Shown: positions 24,078-34,644, counted from the stretch's first letter. The stretch is DNA of 64,000 nucleotides from Flagellimonas marinaquae (GCF_003992675.1 NZ_RZMZ01000004.1:281294-345293); one strand, 5' to 3'. Made by a program: numbers and translations. Notes: generated by a model not told the origin, from the letters alone.

Positions 24078-27000
24078 ATGAAAAATTACAAGAATTTTTC
24101 CAGATATCTGGGAAATTTACTACGTAAAAACCTTGCCATGAAACTTTCCTTTTTGTTTTTTCTGGTGGTTTTGTTCAATTCACATGCGAGTTCCTACGCA
24201 CAGAACAAAAAATTAACGCTAGCGGTAACGGATACCCCGGTGGAACACATCCTTGAAAAAATCGAGGATAAAAGTGAGTTTCGTTTTTTCTATAAAACCG
24301 AGGAAATCGACATCAAAAGAATAGTTAGTCTCGATGTAAAAAACATGAGGATAAAAGATATCCTGAATATTATTTTTAATGGACAGGATGTAGCATATTC
24401 ATTGGTGAATAAACAGATTGTTTTAACTAAGGTTAAAGGCCTTCAGAAGGTATCGATTCCAGAAAATACAACTAGTGATCAATCCACTCGGCCACAACAG
24501 CTGGTCACAGGAACGGTTGTCGACGAGCAGGGTGTCCCACTTCCTGGGGCCAATGTTTTGGAAAAGGGCACCACAAATGGAACGCAGACCGATTTTGACG
24601 GCATGTTTAGTTTGGAACTGACAGGTCAAGGTGTTTCCACTTTGGTTTTCTCCTACATCGGATATGTGACCCAGGAGGTCGAAATCGATGGCATTACTAG
24701 CCTGGATGTTACTTTAAAGGAGGATGCCCAATCATTGGACGAAGTAGTCATCATTGGATATGGTTCCGTAAAGAAAAGAGATTTGACCGGTTCTGTTGCT
24801 TCAGTGAAGGGCGAAGCGGTTGCTGAGACTCCAACACCAAGGATTGATGATGCGCTAAGAGGAAAGGTTTCCGGTCTTCAGATCACTCCGACCTCTTCCG
24901 CTCCAGGAGCCGCGGCAACGGTAAGAATAAGGGGAAGCAATTCGCTTTCCGCGAATAACGAGCCTTTATATGTTATTGACGGTTTTATTGGTGGATTTAA
25001 CTTAAATGATATCAACCCACAGGATGTGGAGTCCATACAGGTGCTGAAAGATGCATCGGCAACGGCAATATATGGGTCGCGAGGTTCCAACGGCGTCATA
25101 TTGATTACCACCAAAAGGGGGAAGGTAGGGAAGCTGAAGGTCACCTTTGATACATATACTGGTTTTCAGTCCCCTAGACGGTTTTTGGATGTTCTTAATG
25201 CCAGTGATTATGCAGCCTGGATTAATGAAGTCAACGGCTCCGAGGTGTATCCGAATCCTTCATCTTTTGGAGAAGGCACGAATTGGCAGCGCGAAATATT
25301 CAAAAATGGCGCCTTGATGCAGAACTACACGCTATCGTTAGCGGGCGGAAATGAAAAAAGCAGGTTCTTTCTTTCCTTGAATGCCTTTGATCAGGATGGA
25401 ATATCAATGAACAGTTCATTGAAGCGATACCAGCTTAAATTGAATTCGGACCATCAGATAAGCGATAGATTTAAGATAGGTCAATCTTTATTGATTAGCC
25501 GTAATAGGACCACCCCGGGATATAACTTGAACGACTTTGTTGGGGACCGTGATATCTCATTACAGATAGCAGGTTGGCTTCCTACCCTACCGGTACGGGA
25601 TTCCAATGGACAATTTACGTTTCAAACGGAAAGTTCCCTTTTAACGGCTGACAATCCCGTTGCCAGGGCTGAACTTCTTGAAAACATAAATACCCAGACC
25701 AGGGTCATTGGAACTGTTTTTGGAGAGTATGAGCTATTTGACGGATTAAAGTACAAACTCCTGGCAGGGGTTAATATTCTAGGTGAACTGGGGCAAAATT
25801 ACAGCCCATCCTCTTTGTTTCAGGAAAATACCACATCAGGAACAGCAAGGGTGTCCAATGTAAATCGGGATGATATATTATTGGAAAACACATTAAACTT
25901 TAATAAAGAGTACGGCAACCATAGTGTTTCGGGACTCTTGGGGTATACCCGACAAACCATTTCGACATTTTCCAATGGAGCAGAGGTGAGAGGGTTTGTT
26001 ACCGACGCTTTTTCGTTCAATAACCTAGGAGCGGGTACCGAACGTATTTCAAATACGTCCCAGGAGTTGGAGGAAGGATTGGAATCTTATTTGTTCAGGG
26101 CCAATTACGGATATAAAGGAAAATATCTGTTTACGGCATCGGCAAGATTGGATGGATCTTCCGTTTTTTCCAAAAACAATAAATGGGGCCTCTTTCCTTC
26201 GGCAGCCTTTGCTTGGAACCTATACGAAGAAGATTTTATTAAAAATTTAAATCTGTTCGATGAGTTAAAGTTCAGGACAAGTTTGGGTCAACTTGGAAAT
26301 CCTGGTGTGGCTCCATTCTCATCGTTAAGCCAACTGAGTCTACAGGGAAACAACTATGTTTTTGGTTCTGGTCAGACGCTTGTACCAGGAATTGCGCCTA
26401 ACACTTTGGGCAATGATAATTTGAAATGGGAGACCACTACGCAATATGATATCGGGTTGGATGCCAGTTTTTTTGACAACCGAGTTGGATTGACCTTGGA
26501 CTATTACAACAAGGTGACCAAAGACCTTCTGGTTCAAGTGCCTCTTTTGCAATTGACAAGTTTTGATACTGCTTTAAGTAATTTTGGCAAAGTTCGGAAC
26601 CGTGGTTTTGAACTATCATTGAATTCTTTAAATGTTCGAACCGATAATTTTGAATGGAATACAAGCTTTAATATTTCCACAAATAGAAACGAAATAATGG
26701 AGATCGATGCTCCAGAAGGCTTTATACTCAATAATCCCATTGGGGGTGATTTTGTTGGGGTTCCTTCCGGAATTTTAAGAGAAGGTATTCCTTTGGGAAG
26801 CTTTTATGGACTTGTATCCGAAGGAATTTGGAATAATCAAGAAGAGATAGATAGTTCCGGATTGACCGGCGAAACCGTGTTTTTGGGAGGTCGACGGTAT
26901 AAGGACGTTGATGGGGATGGTGAAATAGACGTCACAAAGGATAGGCAGGTCATTGGCGATGCCAATCCTGATTTCTTCGGAGGATTCGGCAACACTTTCA

Positions 27001-27452
27001 AATACAAAAATTTTGAAATGTATATGTACTTCACCTTTGTGTTCGGCAATGATATTTTCAACGAAACCTTGTCAAAGTTGGGGGTTGCATTCGATAACAA
27101 CGTTCCAGGTCATTATGTGGATAGGTGGACACCATCCAACACGGATAGCAATGTTCTTTCGGCCAACGCCGCACAACGTTCATTAGTCACATCCAATTCT
27201 GATATGATTGAGGACGGCTCTTTTGTCCGATTAAGAAATCTCAATTTCTCCTACAGGATTCCAACCGACAACATTCCGTGGATTTCCACGGCAAAGGTCT
27301 ATATCCAAGGAACCAACCTGATTTTGTTCGATAACTATTCGGGCTATGACCCTGAAATCAATAGGGGGACCGGTAATTTAAGAAGAGGGTACGACAATGC
27401 CCAAGATCCAGCAGCCGAGACCTACACTTTAGGATTAACCTTGACCTTTTAA
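24078..27452 (+). CDS. SusC/RagA-family TonB-dependent outer-membrane transporter (PUL 1)
   Basis: 1124 aa. Signal sequence ending near 'SSYAQ'; an STN (secretin/TonB short N-terminal) domain at about 45-115 that marks it as a signal transducer for FecR; a carboxypeptidase-regulatory-like Ig domain at about 145-225 ('GTVVDEQGVPLPGANVLEKG'); then the plug ('DEVVIIGYGSVKKRDLTGSV', 'IRGSNSLSANNEPLYVIDG', 'LKDASATAIYGSRGSNGVI') and the 22-strand barrel ending in an aromatic residue (F). It imports oligosaccharides with the SusD-like protein, powered by TonB. The glycan is inferred from downstream enzymes to be sulfated and galactose-containing. Confidence 0.95.
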   Translation: MKNYKNFSRYLGNLLRKNLAMKLSFLFFLVVLFNSHASSYAQNKKLTLAVTDTPVEHILEKIEDKSEFRFFYKTEEIDIKRIVSLDVKNMRIKDILNIIFNGQDVAYSLVNKQIVLTKVKGLQKVSIPENTTSDQSTRPQQLVTGTVVDEQGVPLPGANVLEKGTTNGTQTDFDGMFSLELTGQGVSTLVFSYIGYVTQEVEIDGITSLDVTLKEDAQSLDEVVIIGYGSVKKRDLTGSVASVKGEAVAETPTPRIDDALRGKVSGLQITPTSSAPGAAATVRIRGSNSLSANNEPLYVIDGFIGGFNLNDINPQDVESIQVLKDASATAIYGSRGSNGVILITTKRGKVGKLKVTFDTYTGFQSPRRFLDVLNASDYAAWINEVNGSEVYPNPSSFGEGTNWQREIFKNGALMQNYTLSLAGGNEKSRFFLSLNAFDQDGISMNSSLKRYQLKLNSDHQISDRFKIGQSLLISRNRTTPGYNLNDFVGDRDISLQIAGWLPTLPVRDSNGQFTFQTESSLLTADNPVARAELLENINTQTRVIGTVFGEYELFDGLKYKLLAGVNILGELGQNYSPSSLFQENTTSGTARVSNVNRDDILLENTLNFNKEYGNHSVSGLLGYTRQTISTFSNGAEVRGFVTDAFSFNNLGAGTERISNTSQELEEGLESYLFRANYGYKGKYLFTASARLDGSSVFSKNNKWGLFPSAAFAWNLYEEDFIKNLNLFDELKFRTSLGQLGNPGVAPFSSLSQLSLQGNNYVFGSGQTLVPGIAPNTLGNDNLKWETTTQYDIGLDASFFDNRVGLTLDYYNKVTKDLLVQVPLLQLTSFDTALSNFGKVRNRGFELSLNSLNVRTDNFEWNTSFNISTNRNEIMEIDAPEGFILNNPIGGDFVGVPSGILREGIPLGSFYGLVSEGIWNNQEEIDSSGLTGETVFLGGRRYKDVDGDGEIDVTKDRQVIGDANPDFFGGFGNTFKYKNFEMYMYFTFVFGNDIFNETLSKLGVAFDNNVPGHYVDRWTPSNTDSNVLSANAAQRSLVTSNSDMIEDGSFVRLRNLNFSYRIPTDNIPWISTAKVYIQGTNLILFDNYSGYDPEINRGTGNLRRGYDNAQDPAAETYTLGLTLTF

Positions 27453-27464
27453 TTTTAATTAGAT

Positions 27465-28952
27465 ATGAAAAATATAGCTAAAATACTTGTTTTATATGTT
27501 CTCGTGCTTTGCTCTTGCAGTGGTGATATTTTGACCGAGGATCCAAAAAGTTTTTTGACTCCGGAGTCGTTTCCCAACAATGAAAAAGATGCGGTTGCTG
27601 CCACCAATGCGGCATATTCCAGATTACATTCAAATAACCGTGATCTTTATTATGGTTTTGTGGGTACGGATGAAGCCTTTCAGGGGTTTCATAACCAACG
27701 CCCTATTACTTGGTTCATCAACCTAAACGAGTTTGATGACGACGCTGTTGGTTTTTGGAGAACGGATTATCAAGGTGTTGCCCGGTGCAATGCCGTAATT
27801 GATTTGGTGCCCAACGTGGATATGGATGAGGCACTTAAGAATCGATTAATTGCCGAAGCCAAGTTTCTAAGGGCCTACTATTACTTTTCGTTGGTAAGAA
27901 AATACGGTGGAGTGCCCATCATAGACGGTATACTTTCTGGTCCTGATGAGCTGGTTGGGGTAACCAGAAACACAGAGCAAGAGGTCTATCAATTGATCAA
28001 ACAGGATTTGGGCGATGCTGTCCAATCACTACCTGAAAGTTACGGTTCCGGGGAATTGGGGCGTGCCACAAAATGGGCTGCGATAGGAATGCTTGCCAAA
28101 GTACATATGACCTTAGGGGAGTTTGATCAGGCCAATACTTTTTTGGATCAGATTATCAACTCCAATCAATTCGGCCTGTTTTCAGACTACAACAGAATTT
28201 TCAGGGAGGTCAACGAAAACCAAATGTTCCCTGATAAAAACGGAAACTTGGTGAATGAAATCATCTGGGAAGTACAATTTGTAAAAAATGAGCGTGGCTC
28301 GACCATCACCCAGCAGACTGGTTCCAGAGATCCGCAAGTGGGTGGCGTGAACGCACTATGGGGAGGATTTGAGAATATGCTGCCGACTCCTGAATTGAGG
28401 GCAATGTTTGAACCAGGCGATTTGCGATTGGATATCAGTTACGTGGAAACGGTCCAAATCAATGGTCAGACGGAGGTATTGGAGTCCAACAGAACCCCTG
28501 AAGCTGGACCTATTAGTGGTAAATATCATAATCCTGATAACAGTGAACCCCCAATAAGAGATGAATCGGGCAACAATATTATTATTTTACGCTTTGCGGA
28601 TATATTATTATTAAAAGCTGAAGCGCTCAATGAATTGGGTAATCCAGAAGCGGCCTTGCCCTATATCAACTTGGTTAGGGAGCGTGCGGGTATCACCATG
28701 TTGTCGGGAATGGATCAAAATGGCCTGAGGCAAGCCATAATTAAAGAGCGCGCCACCGAATTGAGTTTCGAGGGGCATCGTAGATATGACTTGATCAGAT
28801 GGGGAATTTATATTGAGACCATGCGAAATACTACCTCACCATTTTTACAGTCACCAAGGGAAAACATCCAAGAATTCCACGTTCGATTGCCCATTCCACA
28901 GAACGAGATTGGGGTCTCCAACGGTTCCCTTACCCAGAATCCAGGTTATTAG
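27465..28952 (+). CDS. SusD/RagB-family surface glycan-binding lipoprotein (PUL 1)
   Basis: 495 aa with a lipoprotein signal (Cys in 'LVLCSCSGD', about residues 16-18). The family pattern is clear: 'RLIAEAKFLRAYYYFSLVRKYGGVPI' (TPR-like helix region, about 127-152), 'ADILLLKAEALNELG' and 'ATELSFEGHRRYDLIRWG' near the C-terminus. It caps the SusC barrel and captures oligosaccharides at the cell surface. It is 12 bp after susC; a very strong terminator follows, so susCD form a unit separate from the enzymes. Confidence 0.95.
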   Translation: MKNIAKILVLYVLVLCSCSGDILTEDPKSFLTPESFPNNEKDAVAATNAAYSRLHSNNRDLYYGFVGTDEAFQGFHNQRPITWFINLNEFDDDAVGFWRTDYQGVARCNAVIDLVPNVDMDEALKNRLIAEAKFLRAYYYFSLVRKYGGVPIIDGILSGPDELVGVTRNTEQEVYQLIKQDLGDAVQSLPESYGSGELGRATKWAAIGMLAKVHMTLGEFDQANTFLDQIINSNQFGLFSDYNRIFREVNENQMFPDKNGNLVNEIIWEVQFVKNERGSTITQQTGSRDPQVGGVNALWGGFENMLPTPELRAMFEPGDLRLDISYVETVQINGQTEVLESNRTPEAGPISGKYHNPDNSEPPIRDESGNNIIILRFADILLLKAEALNELGNPEAALPYINLVRERAGITMLSGMDQNGLRQAIIKERATELSFEGHRRYDLIRWGIYIETMRNTTSPFLQSPRENIQEFHVRLPIPQNEIGVSNGSLTQNPGY

Positions 28953-28991
28953 CATTTAAGAAAACAAGTTTTGTTGATGTTTAGTTTTATT

Positions 28992-29024
28992 AAAAGGGTG
29001 GTTCAGTACAACACCACCCTTTTT
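28992..29024 (+). terminator. Terminator after susCD of PUL 1
   Basis: AAAAGGGTGGT (28992-29002) pairs perfectly with ACCACCCTTTT (29013-29023); the 3' arm supplies the T run. It separates susCD from the sulfatase/galactose genes, which must have their own promoter or rely on read-through. Confidence 0.85.
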
Positions 29025-29124
29025 CAAGGACTAATGGCGCATCTCCGCGATTTCATATAAAACACTCCTAGGAATAAGCTATTTAAGAATATTCTTTTTA
29101 ATGCTTTTTCAATATAATGAACAC

Positions 29125-30591
29125 ATGAAAGAAAGAACAATCTGCATTTGCTCCATTTTTTTTATCATTCTGATAGTTTCAGGATGTAAGAGGGAGACCA
29201 AAGTTGAGGGGAAACCAGAAAAAGTGCTTCCAAATATTGTCATTTTTTTGGCAGATGATATGACATGGCGTGATTGTGAGCCCTATGGGAACCCTGACGT
29301 GGTGACCCCGCATATCCAAAAATTGGCTCAAGAAGGCATTTCCTTTGACAATATGTTCACTTCAACAGCAATGTGTGCCCCAACCCGCCAGCAATTAATG
29401 ACAGGGCTTTTTCCTGTGCGAAGCGGGGCATTTCCCAATCACTCCCAAGTATATGATGGGGTAAGAAGTTTTGCGCACTATTTTGTGGAACTTGGTTATA
29501 GGGTTGCATTAATCGGGAAACAGCACTATGGTCCTGATAGTTCATTTCCAATGGAATATCTAGGGGGTCGACAACATGACGATGGCAAAAATGGCCCCGA
29601 TATCCATTTGGAAAAAGTCCTTCCAGTGATCAATGATGAAAGGCCATTTTTCCTAATCGTTGCACAAAACCAGCCGCATGGACCATGGAACAGGGGAAAT
29701 CCTGAAAAGTACCGTCCTGAAGCGCTGGAAATTCCGGAATACATGGTGGATGTACCTGAAACTCGGAAAAGCCTAACGAAGTATTATGCTGAGATTACCT
29801 ATATGGACAGTTTATTGGGCAAGACCTTAAAATTAATTGACCAGGTAGGTAAGACCAATAATACGATATCCATTTTTACCAGTGAACAGGGTTATTATTA
29901 TCCATTTGGAAAATGGACCTGCTATGACCTTGGTCTAAAAACCGCATTTATTGCCAAGTGGCCCGGTAAAATCGAACCCAATACGCGTAATAAGGCAATA
30001 TCCCAGTATGTTGACGTAGTACCTACGCTATTGGAAGCTGTTGGTGTCAACCCCGAAGATATCGATACGGGAATATCCGATGCTAACGGGTACCGAGGTT
30101 TTGATGGCAAAAGCTTTTTGCCAGCACTTTTAGGGCATACCCAAGAACACAGAAAGTGGACTTACGGTGTTCAAACTACACGTGGAATTTTTTATGGTCC
30201 CGAATCATACCCCGTTCGCTCCGTACGGTCGGAAAGATACCGCTACATACAAAATTTGTCATATGATACGGTATTCACCAATATGATTACGGATAAGCAT
30301 ACCATTTATCAGAATTGGTTGGCGCAAACCAAAGGACAGGAACAGGAATGGGTAAAAAAGTATCAGAACCGACCTTATGGGGAATTATATGATTTGGAAA
30401 AAGATCCGTTCGAAAAGAAGAATTTGGCAATGAATCCGGAAATGATGACTATCAAAAAGGAAATGGAACAGGAACTACAGCGCTGGATGCGGCAACAGGG
30501 GGACAAAGGGCTGGAGACAGAATTGGAAGCATTGGAACGACAACACCTCGATAAAAAGGAACACCCCGCACTGAAGAAATCTTCGCAATGA
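29125..30591 (+). CDS. Sulfatase (S1 family), lipoprotein, CxPTR active site
   Basis: 488 aa from ATG 29125 (a start at 29101 would put eight residues before the signal). Lipoprotein signal with Cys in 'LIVSGC' (about residue 21). Metal-binding 'ADDM' at about 43-46, and the formylglycine motif C84-A-P-T-R88 followed by 'QQLMTG'. Thr replaces the usual Ser of CxPSR but C, P and R are kept, so FGE maturation is expected. 'GKQHYG' carries the conserved Lys/His. It removes sulfate esters from the PUL glycan; exact bond unknown. First gene after the susCD terminator. Confidence 0.92.
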   Translation: MKERTICICSIFFIILIVSGCKRETKVEGKPEKVLPNIVIFLADDMTWRDCEPYGNPDVVTPHIQKLAQEGISFDNMFTSTAMCAPTRQQLMTGLFPVRSGAFPNHSQVYDGVRSFAHYFVELGYRVALIGKQHYGPDSSFPMEYLGGRQHDDGKNGPDIHLEKVLPVINDERPFFLIVAQNQPHGPWNRGNPEKYRPEALEIPEYMVDVPETRKSLTKYYAEITYMDSLLGKTLKLIDQVGKTNNTISIFTSEQGYYYPFGKWTCYDLGLKTAFIAKWPGKIEPNTRNKAISQYVDVVPTLLEAVGVNPEDIDTGISDANGYRGFDGKSFLPALLGHTQEHRKWTYGVQTTRGIFYGPESYPVRSVRSERYRYIQNLSYDTVFTNMITDKHTIYQNWLAQTKGQEQEWVKKYQNRPYGELYDLEKDPFEKKNLAMNPEMMTIKKEMEQELQRWMRQQGDKGLETELEALERQHLDKKEHPALKKSSQ

Positions 30592-30637
30592 ATGTAGTAA
30601 TGCAAAGTATTCAAATGGTAAGAAATATAAAAATAGT

Positions 30638-32293
30638 ATGATTTTAAGTAAAAAATATCTCGTAGTTATTTTGTTGTTTTTGATTTTCTCCTCTTGTAAA
30701 AAGAAAGTAGCGAGCAAGGAAGTTGTGACAAGCGAGCGTCCGAACATTATACTGATCATGTCCGATGATATGGGGTATTCGGATCTCCAACCTTATGGAG
30801 GTGAAATAAGCACCCCAAATCTTAACGAGCTAGCTTCGGGAGGTTTAAAATTCACACAATTTTACAATACCGCAAGGTGTTGTCCCAGCAGAGCTTCCCT
30901 AATGACAGGTTGCTACCCTCAACAAGCAGGAATTGGTCATATGACCAATACACCAAACAATAGGAACGAACATAATTATGGGGTTCCGGAATATCAAGGC
31001 AAACTGAGCTCAAATACCATCACCATTGCTGAGGTACTGAGAGATTCTGGCTATTCAACTCTGATGTCTGGAAAATGGCACTTAAGCTTTCATGACAAAA
31101 CCCAGTGGCCTATGCAGCGTGGTTTTGATAAATTCTATGGGTTCATTGCAGGTGCTGGAAATTATTTTAAACCTGAAGCTCCAAGAAACATATATGAAGG
31201 TAATGAAATAATTACTATCGAAGATAAAAACTATTATACAACGGATGTTTTTACAGATAAGGCTATTGAATATATAAATACAACCAAAAGTGAAAATCAA
31301 GATAAGCCTTTCTTTTTATACTTAGCTTATAATGCGCCGCACTGGCCGTTACAGGCCCCTAAGGAAGATATTGATAAATACAGGGGTAAATATATGGGAG
31401 GTTGGGAAAACCTACGTTTGCAGCGTTATGAAAGCATGAAAGATATGGGGATAATAGATTCATCGTGGAATTTAAGCCATGATGCTATTGTCTCATGGAA
31501 TTCTCTTGATGAAAAAAAGAAACAAGAAATGGATTTGCGAATGGCCATTTATGCTGCTATGGTAGATAGAATGGATCAAAATATTGGTCGTTTAGTAGCA
31601 GATTTGAAAGCCAAAAACCTATACGATAACACCATTATTATATTTCTAAATGATAATGGGGCCTGCGCTGAGTTTGATGAATTGGGCAGTGGTCCCAAGG
31701 AACAATTGGAAACCAAGGAAGGGTATGCACTTACCTATGGGAAAGCTTGGGCTAATGTTTCCAATACACCATTTAGGAAATACAAGCATTGGGTTCACGA
31801 GGGAGGGATAGCCACGCCGCTCATTGTTCATTGGCCCGAAGGTATTGCTCAGGAGCTCAGGGGTAACATGATTCAAGATTATGGCTTTTTGCCCGATATC
31901 ATGGCGACTTGTTTGGATTTGGCGGGTACGGAGCTTCCAACGGAATACAACGGTAATTCCATAAAACAGCATTCAGGAAAGAGTTTAGTTCCAATTTTTT
32001 CCGGGGCAAAGGAAAGGCTACATACCGGGCCTATTTTTTGGGAACATGAAGGAAATAAAGCGGTCCGACTTGGAAAATTCAAACTAGTGCAAGAATGGAA
32101 GAAGGATGACCAATCCTGGGAACTATACGATATGGAGAAGGATAGGTCCGAAACGAACAACATTATCGAATTATACCCTGAAAAGGCCAATGAAATGATA
32201 GCACAATACGATGAGTGGGCCCAAGAGGTAGGTGTTTTACCGTGGGAAGAAGTGTTGAAAATCAGGGCTGATAGAAAGTCCGGGGACAAATAG
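30638..32293 (+). CDS. Sulfatase (S1 family, arylsulfatase-like), lipoprotein
   Basis: 551 aa with a lipoprotein signal (Cys in 'LIFSSC', residue 20). Metal site 'MSDDMGYSD' at about 41-49; formylglycine motif C81-C-P-S-R85 then 'ASLMTG'; 'SGKWHLS' and 'APHWPLQAP' supply conserved Lys and His residues; 'LNDNG' completes the calcium site. It has the look of the arylsulfatase-A-like group. Adjacent to two other sulfatase genes and the FGE gene, so part of a stepwise desulfation pathway in the periplasm or at the surface. Confidence 0.93.
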   Translation: MILSKKYLVVILLFLIFSSCKKKVASKEVVTSERPNIILIMSDDMGYSDLQPYGGEISTPNLNELASGGLKFTQFYNTARCCPSRASLMTGCYPQQAGIGHMTNTPNNRNEHNYGVPEYQGKLSSNTITIAEVLRDSGYSTLMSGKWHLSFHDKTQWPMQRGFDKFYGFIAGAGNYFKPEAPRNIYEGNEIITIEDKNYYTTDVFTDKAIEYINTTKSENQDKPFFLYLAYNAPHWPLQAPKEDIDKYRGKYMGGWENLRLQRYESMKDMGIIDSSWNLSHDAIVSWNSLDEKKKQEMDLRMAIYAAMVDRMDQNIGRLVADLKAKNLYDNTIIIFLNDNGACAEFDELGSGPKEQLETKEGYALTYGKAWANVSNTPFRKYKHWVHEGGIATPLIVHWPEGIAQELRGNMIQDYGFLPDIMATCLDLAGTELPTEYNGNSIKQHSGKSLVPIFSGAKERLHTGPIFWEHEGNKAVRLGKFKLVQEWKKDDQSWELYDMEKDRSETNNIIELYPEKANEMIAQYDEWAQEVGVLPWEEVLKIRADRKSGDK

Positions 32294-32380
32294 GTCTAAT
32301 AATTTCCCGCATATTTTGATTGAAAATAGATTTACATGCTTTGTTGGCGTTTTCATTTTAGATTGATAAAGGAGATTCTT

Positions 32381-33388
32381 ATGGTATTTGAGATCAAAAA
32401 TAATTTACAAATTTTGAGGACAGTCTTGAACTTTATTTGGGTAGTCGTCCCTATTGCTCTCCTATTTTCCTGCAGTAGTGTTGCTCGCCATGGCCAAAGT
32501 GATATTTTATTGGCAGATCCAACGATCCTTTCAGATCACGGTAAATACTATCTGTATGGATCCACATCCGGAGGAAAAGACAGTACCGGTCGAGGGTTTT
32601 TGGTGTATGAATCAAACGATTTACTGGAGTGGAAGGGGAAAGGGTACGCCCTTAGGAAAGGTGATGCTTATGGGGATACGGGTTTTTGGGCCCCACATGT
32701 AGTTAAGCGGAACGGTAGCTATTATATGATCTATACGGCCAATGAGCAACTGGCCTTGGCGCAATCCAGATCCCCACTTGGCCCATTTGTGAATCAAGAC
32801 AAGCATCATTTCAAATTGGATGTAAGGTTGATAGACCCCTATATTTTTTTTGATGATGGCAAGACATATTTGTTCCATGTAAGACGTATCGGGGATAACA
32901 ATGAAATTTTCGTAGTCGAACTGGAGGAAGACTTAAGAACAATGAAAGAAGGCACATTGATCAAATGTTTATCGGTATCGTTGGATTGGGAGGATCGTGA
33001 TGAATTCAGTAATACAAGTGTACAAGGACCTAGTGTTGTTAAGCTAGACGGTAAATATTATCTGTTTTACTCTGCCAACAATTTCAGAAGCCCCTATTAT
33101 GCCGTGGGGTATGCCACAAGTACCAGTCCTGTTGGACCATGGATTAAACCCAGTAATACTGCCTTAATAGACAGAGGTAGGATTAATGAAAATGGACCAG
33201 GACATGGGGATGTTTTTTTTAAAGATGGCAAGAACAAACTGGCTTATGTATTTCATACCCACCATTCCAAAGAAAAACTTAGACCAAGAAAGACTGGTAT
33301 TCTTGAATTTAATAGGGATACGGTTATGCAAATGCTATCTATAAAGCACGGATCTTTTAGATTGTTAAAAACTGCGAATCACAAATAA
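32381..33388 (+). CDS. GH43-family protein with Glu-to-Gln change at the general-acid position
   Basis: 335 aa from ATG 32381, preceded by GGAG; an upstream ATG at 32336 lacks a signal. Lipoprotein (Cys in 'LLFSCSS'). The five-bladed propeller shows the base Asp in 'LADPTILSDHGKYYLYGS' and the modulating Asp in 'LIDPYIFFDDGKTYLF', but the block that normally reads 'EGPxV' reads 'VQGPSVVKLDGKYYLFYSAN', codon CAA instead of GAA. GH43 enzymes remove arabinose, xylose or galactose. This copy may be inactive, have another acid, or act as a binding protein. Surrounded by sulfatase and galactose genes. Confidence 0.85.
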   Translation: MVFEIKNNLQILRTVLNFIWVVVPIALLFSCSSVARHGQSDILLADPTILSDHGKYYLYGSTSGGKDSTGRGFLVYESNDLLEWKGKGYALRKGDAYGDTGFWAPHVVKRNGSYYMIYTANEQLALAQSRSPLGPFVNQDKHHFKLDVRLIDPYIFFDDGKTYLFHVRRIGDNNEIFVVELEEDLRTMKEGTLIKCLSVSLDWEDRDEFSNTSVQGPSVVKLDGKYYLFYSANNFRSPYYAVGYATSTSPVGPWIKPSNTALIDRGRINENGPGHGDVFFKDGKNKLAYVFHTHHSKEKLRPRKTGILEFNRDTVMQMLSIKHGSFRLLKTANHK

Positions 33389-33444
33389 TGTGGATACGAT
33401 ACGCTACTACAGATAAAGCCAATTGAACATCGAAGAGGTTAAGT

Positions 33445-34644
33445 ATGAAAACAAAACAAAATATTACTGTATCGAAATATCTTCCTATATGGACATTTAT
33501 AATTTTCATGAGCTGTAAGGACATGAACCCTTTAAAAACTGAAAAGAATATCGAGCTAAAAACAATCTTGAAACCAGAAAATTTTAAAAGTAATTCAGAT
33601 GGCCATGACACTCAATTTTATGTCTTGCAGAACAAGCATGGACTTGAGGCCATTTTTTCCAATTACGGTCAGCGGCTTCTTTCCCTTATGGTTCCAGATC
33701 GGGAGGGAAAGTTCAAGGACATTGTGCTGGGTTTCGAGAATCTACAAAGGTACCGGGAGGCAAGGGAACGTTATTTTGGGGCCTTTGTGGGGCGCTATGC
33801 CAATAGAATATCACAGGGTAGATTTTCCATTGCAGGAAAGGAGTACACTTTGGCAACCAACAATGGGGCCAACCATTTGCACGGGGGATATATTGGCTTT
33901 AGTGATGTATTTTGGGAAGGTCGCCAGTTGTCACATAACGAGCTTGAATTCGCGGGGACCTCACCGCATATGGACGAAGGGTATCCAGGGAATTTAGAGG
34001 TGAGGGTCAACTATCTGCTCACCGACCAAAATGAACTGGTCATCCGTTATCGGGCTACCACCGATAGGGCTACTATTGTGAACCTGACACACCACTCCTT
34101 CTTTAATCTGGCAGGGGAGGGAAGCGGCAGTATCGAAGGGCATTTGCTCAAGATCAATGCAGGTAGTTATACGCCTATTGACGGAAACATGATTCCCACG
34201 GGCGAACTGAGGTCGGTGGAAGGCACTCCTTTTGACTTTCGTACTGAAAAACCAATAGGACGGGACTTGGGTGCCGACCACCATCAGCTTCAAACCGGAA
34301 AGGGTTACGACCATAATTTTGTTCTAAATAGGGAAGTCAGGGGAGGGGATGGCCTTACCTTGGCGGCACGGGTATTGGAACCCACCAGCGGTAGGGTCAT
34401 GGAAGTCCTTACGGACGAACCGGGACTGCAATTTTACAGTGGCAACTTTTTGGACGGTGGCACCATCGGAAAATCCGGTAAGCCCTATGGGCACCGAGGT
34501 GCCTTTTGCCTGGAAACACAACATTTTCCCGACTCCCCGAACCAGGAGGGTTTTCCAACCACGTTGCTGGAACCCGGACAGGAGTACCGGTCCACCTGTG
34601 TCTACAGGTTCACGACAGATCAAGGGGATTTACAAACCAACTAA
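33445..34644 (+). CDS. galM: Aldose 1-epimerase (galactose mutarotase), exported lipoprotein
   Basis: 399 aa with a lipoprotein signal (Cys in 'IIFMSC', residue 24), so it works outside the cytoplasm. Family motifs: 'GRYANRISQGRF' (about 110-120), 'GANHLHGGYIGFSDVFW' (about 133-150), the catalytic His in 'NLTHHSFFNLAG' and the catalytic Glu in 'FCLETQHFPDSPNQEGFP'. It interconverts alpha- and beta-galactose, giving the anomer taken up or used by GalK. 10 bp before the next sulfatase gene. Confidence 0.92.
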   Translation: MKTKQNITVSKYLPIWTFIIFMSCKDMNPLKTEKNIELKTILKPENFKSNSDGHDTQFYVLQNKHGLEAIFSNYGQRLLSLMVPDREGKFKDIVLGFENLQRYREARERYFGAFVGRYANRISQGRFSIAGKEYTLATNNGANHLHGGYIGFSDVFWEGRQLSHNELEFAGTSPHMDEGYPGNLEVRVNYLLTDQNELVIRYRATTDRATIVNLTHHSFFNLAGEGSGSIEGHLLKINAGSYTPIDGNMIPTGELRSVEGTPFDFRTEKPIGRDLGADHHQLQTGKGYDHNFVLNREVRGGDGLTLAARVLEPTSGRVMEVLTDEPGLQFYSGNFLDGGTIGKSGKPYGHRGAFCLETQHFPDSPNQEGFPTTLLEPGQEYRSTCVYRFTTDQGDLQTN

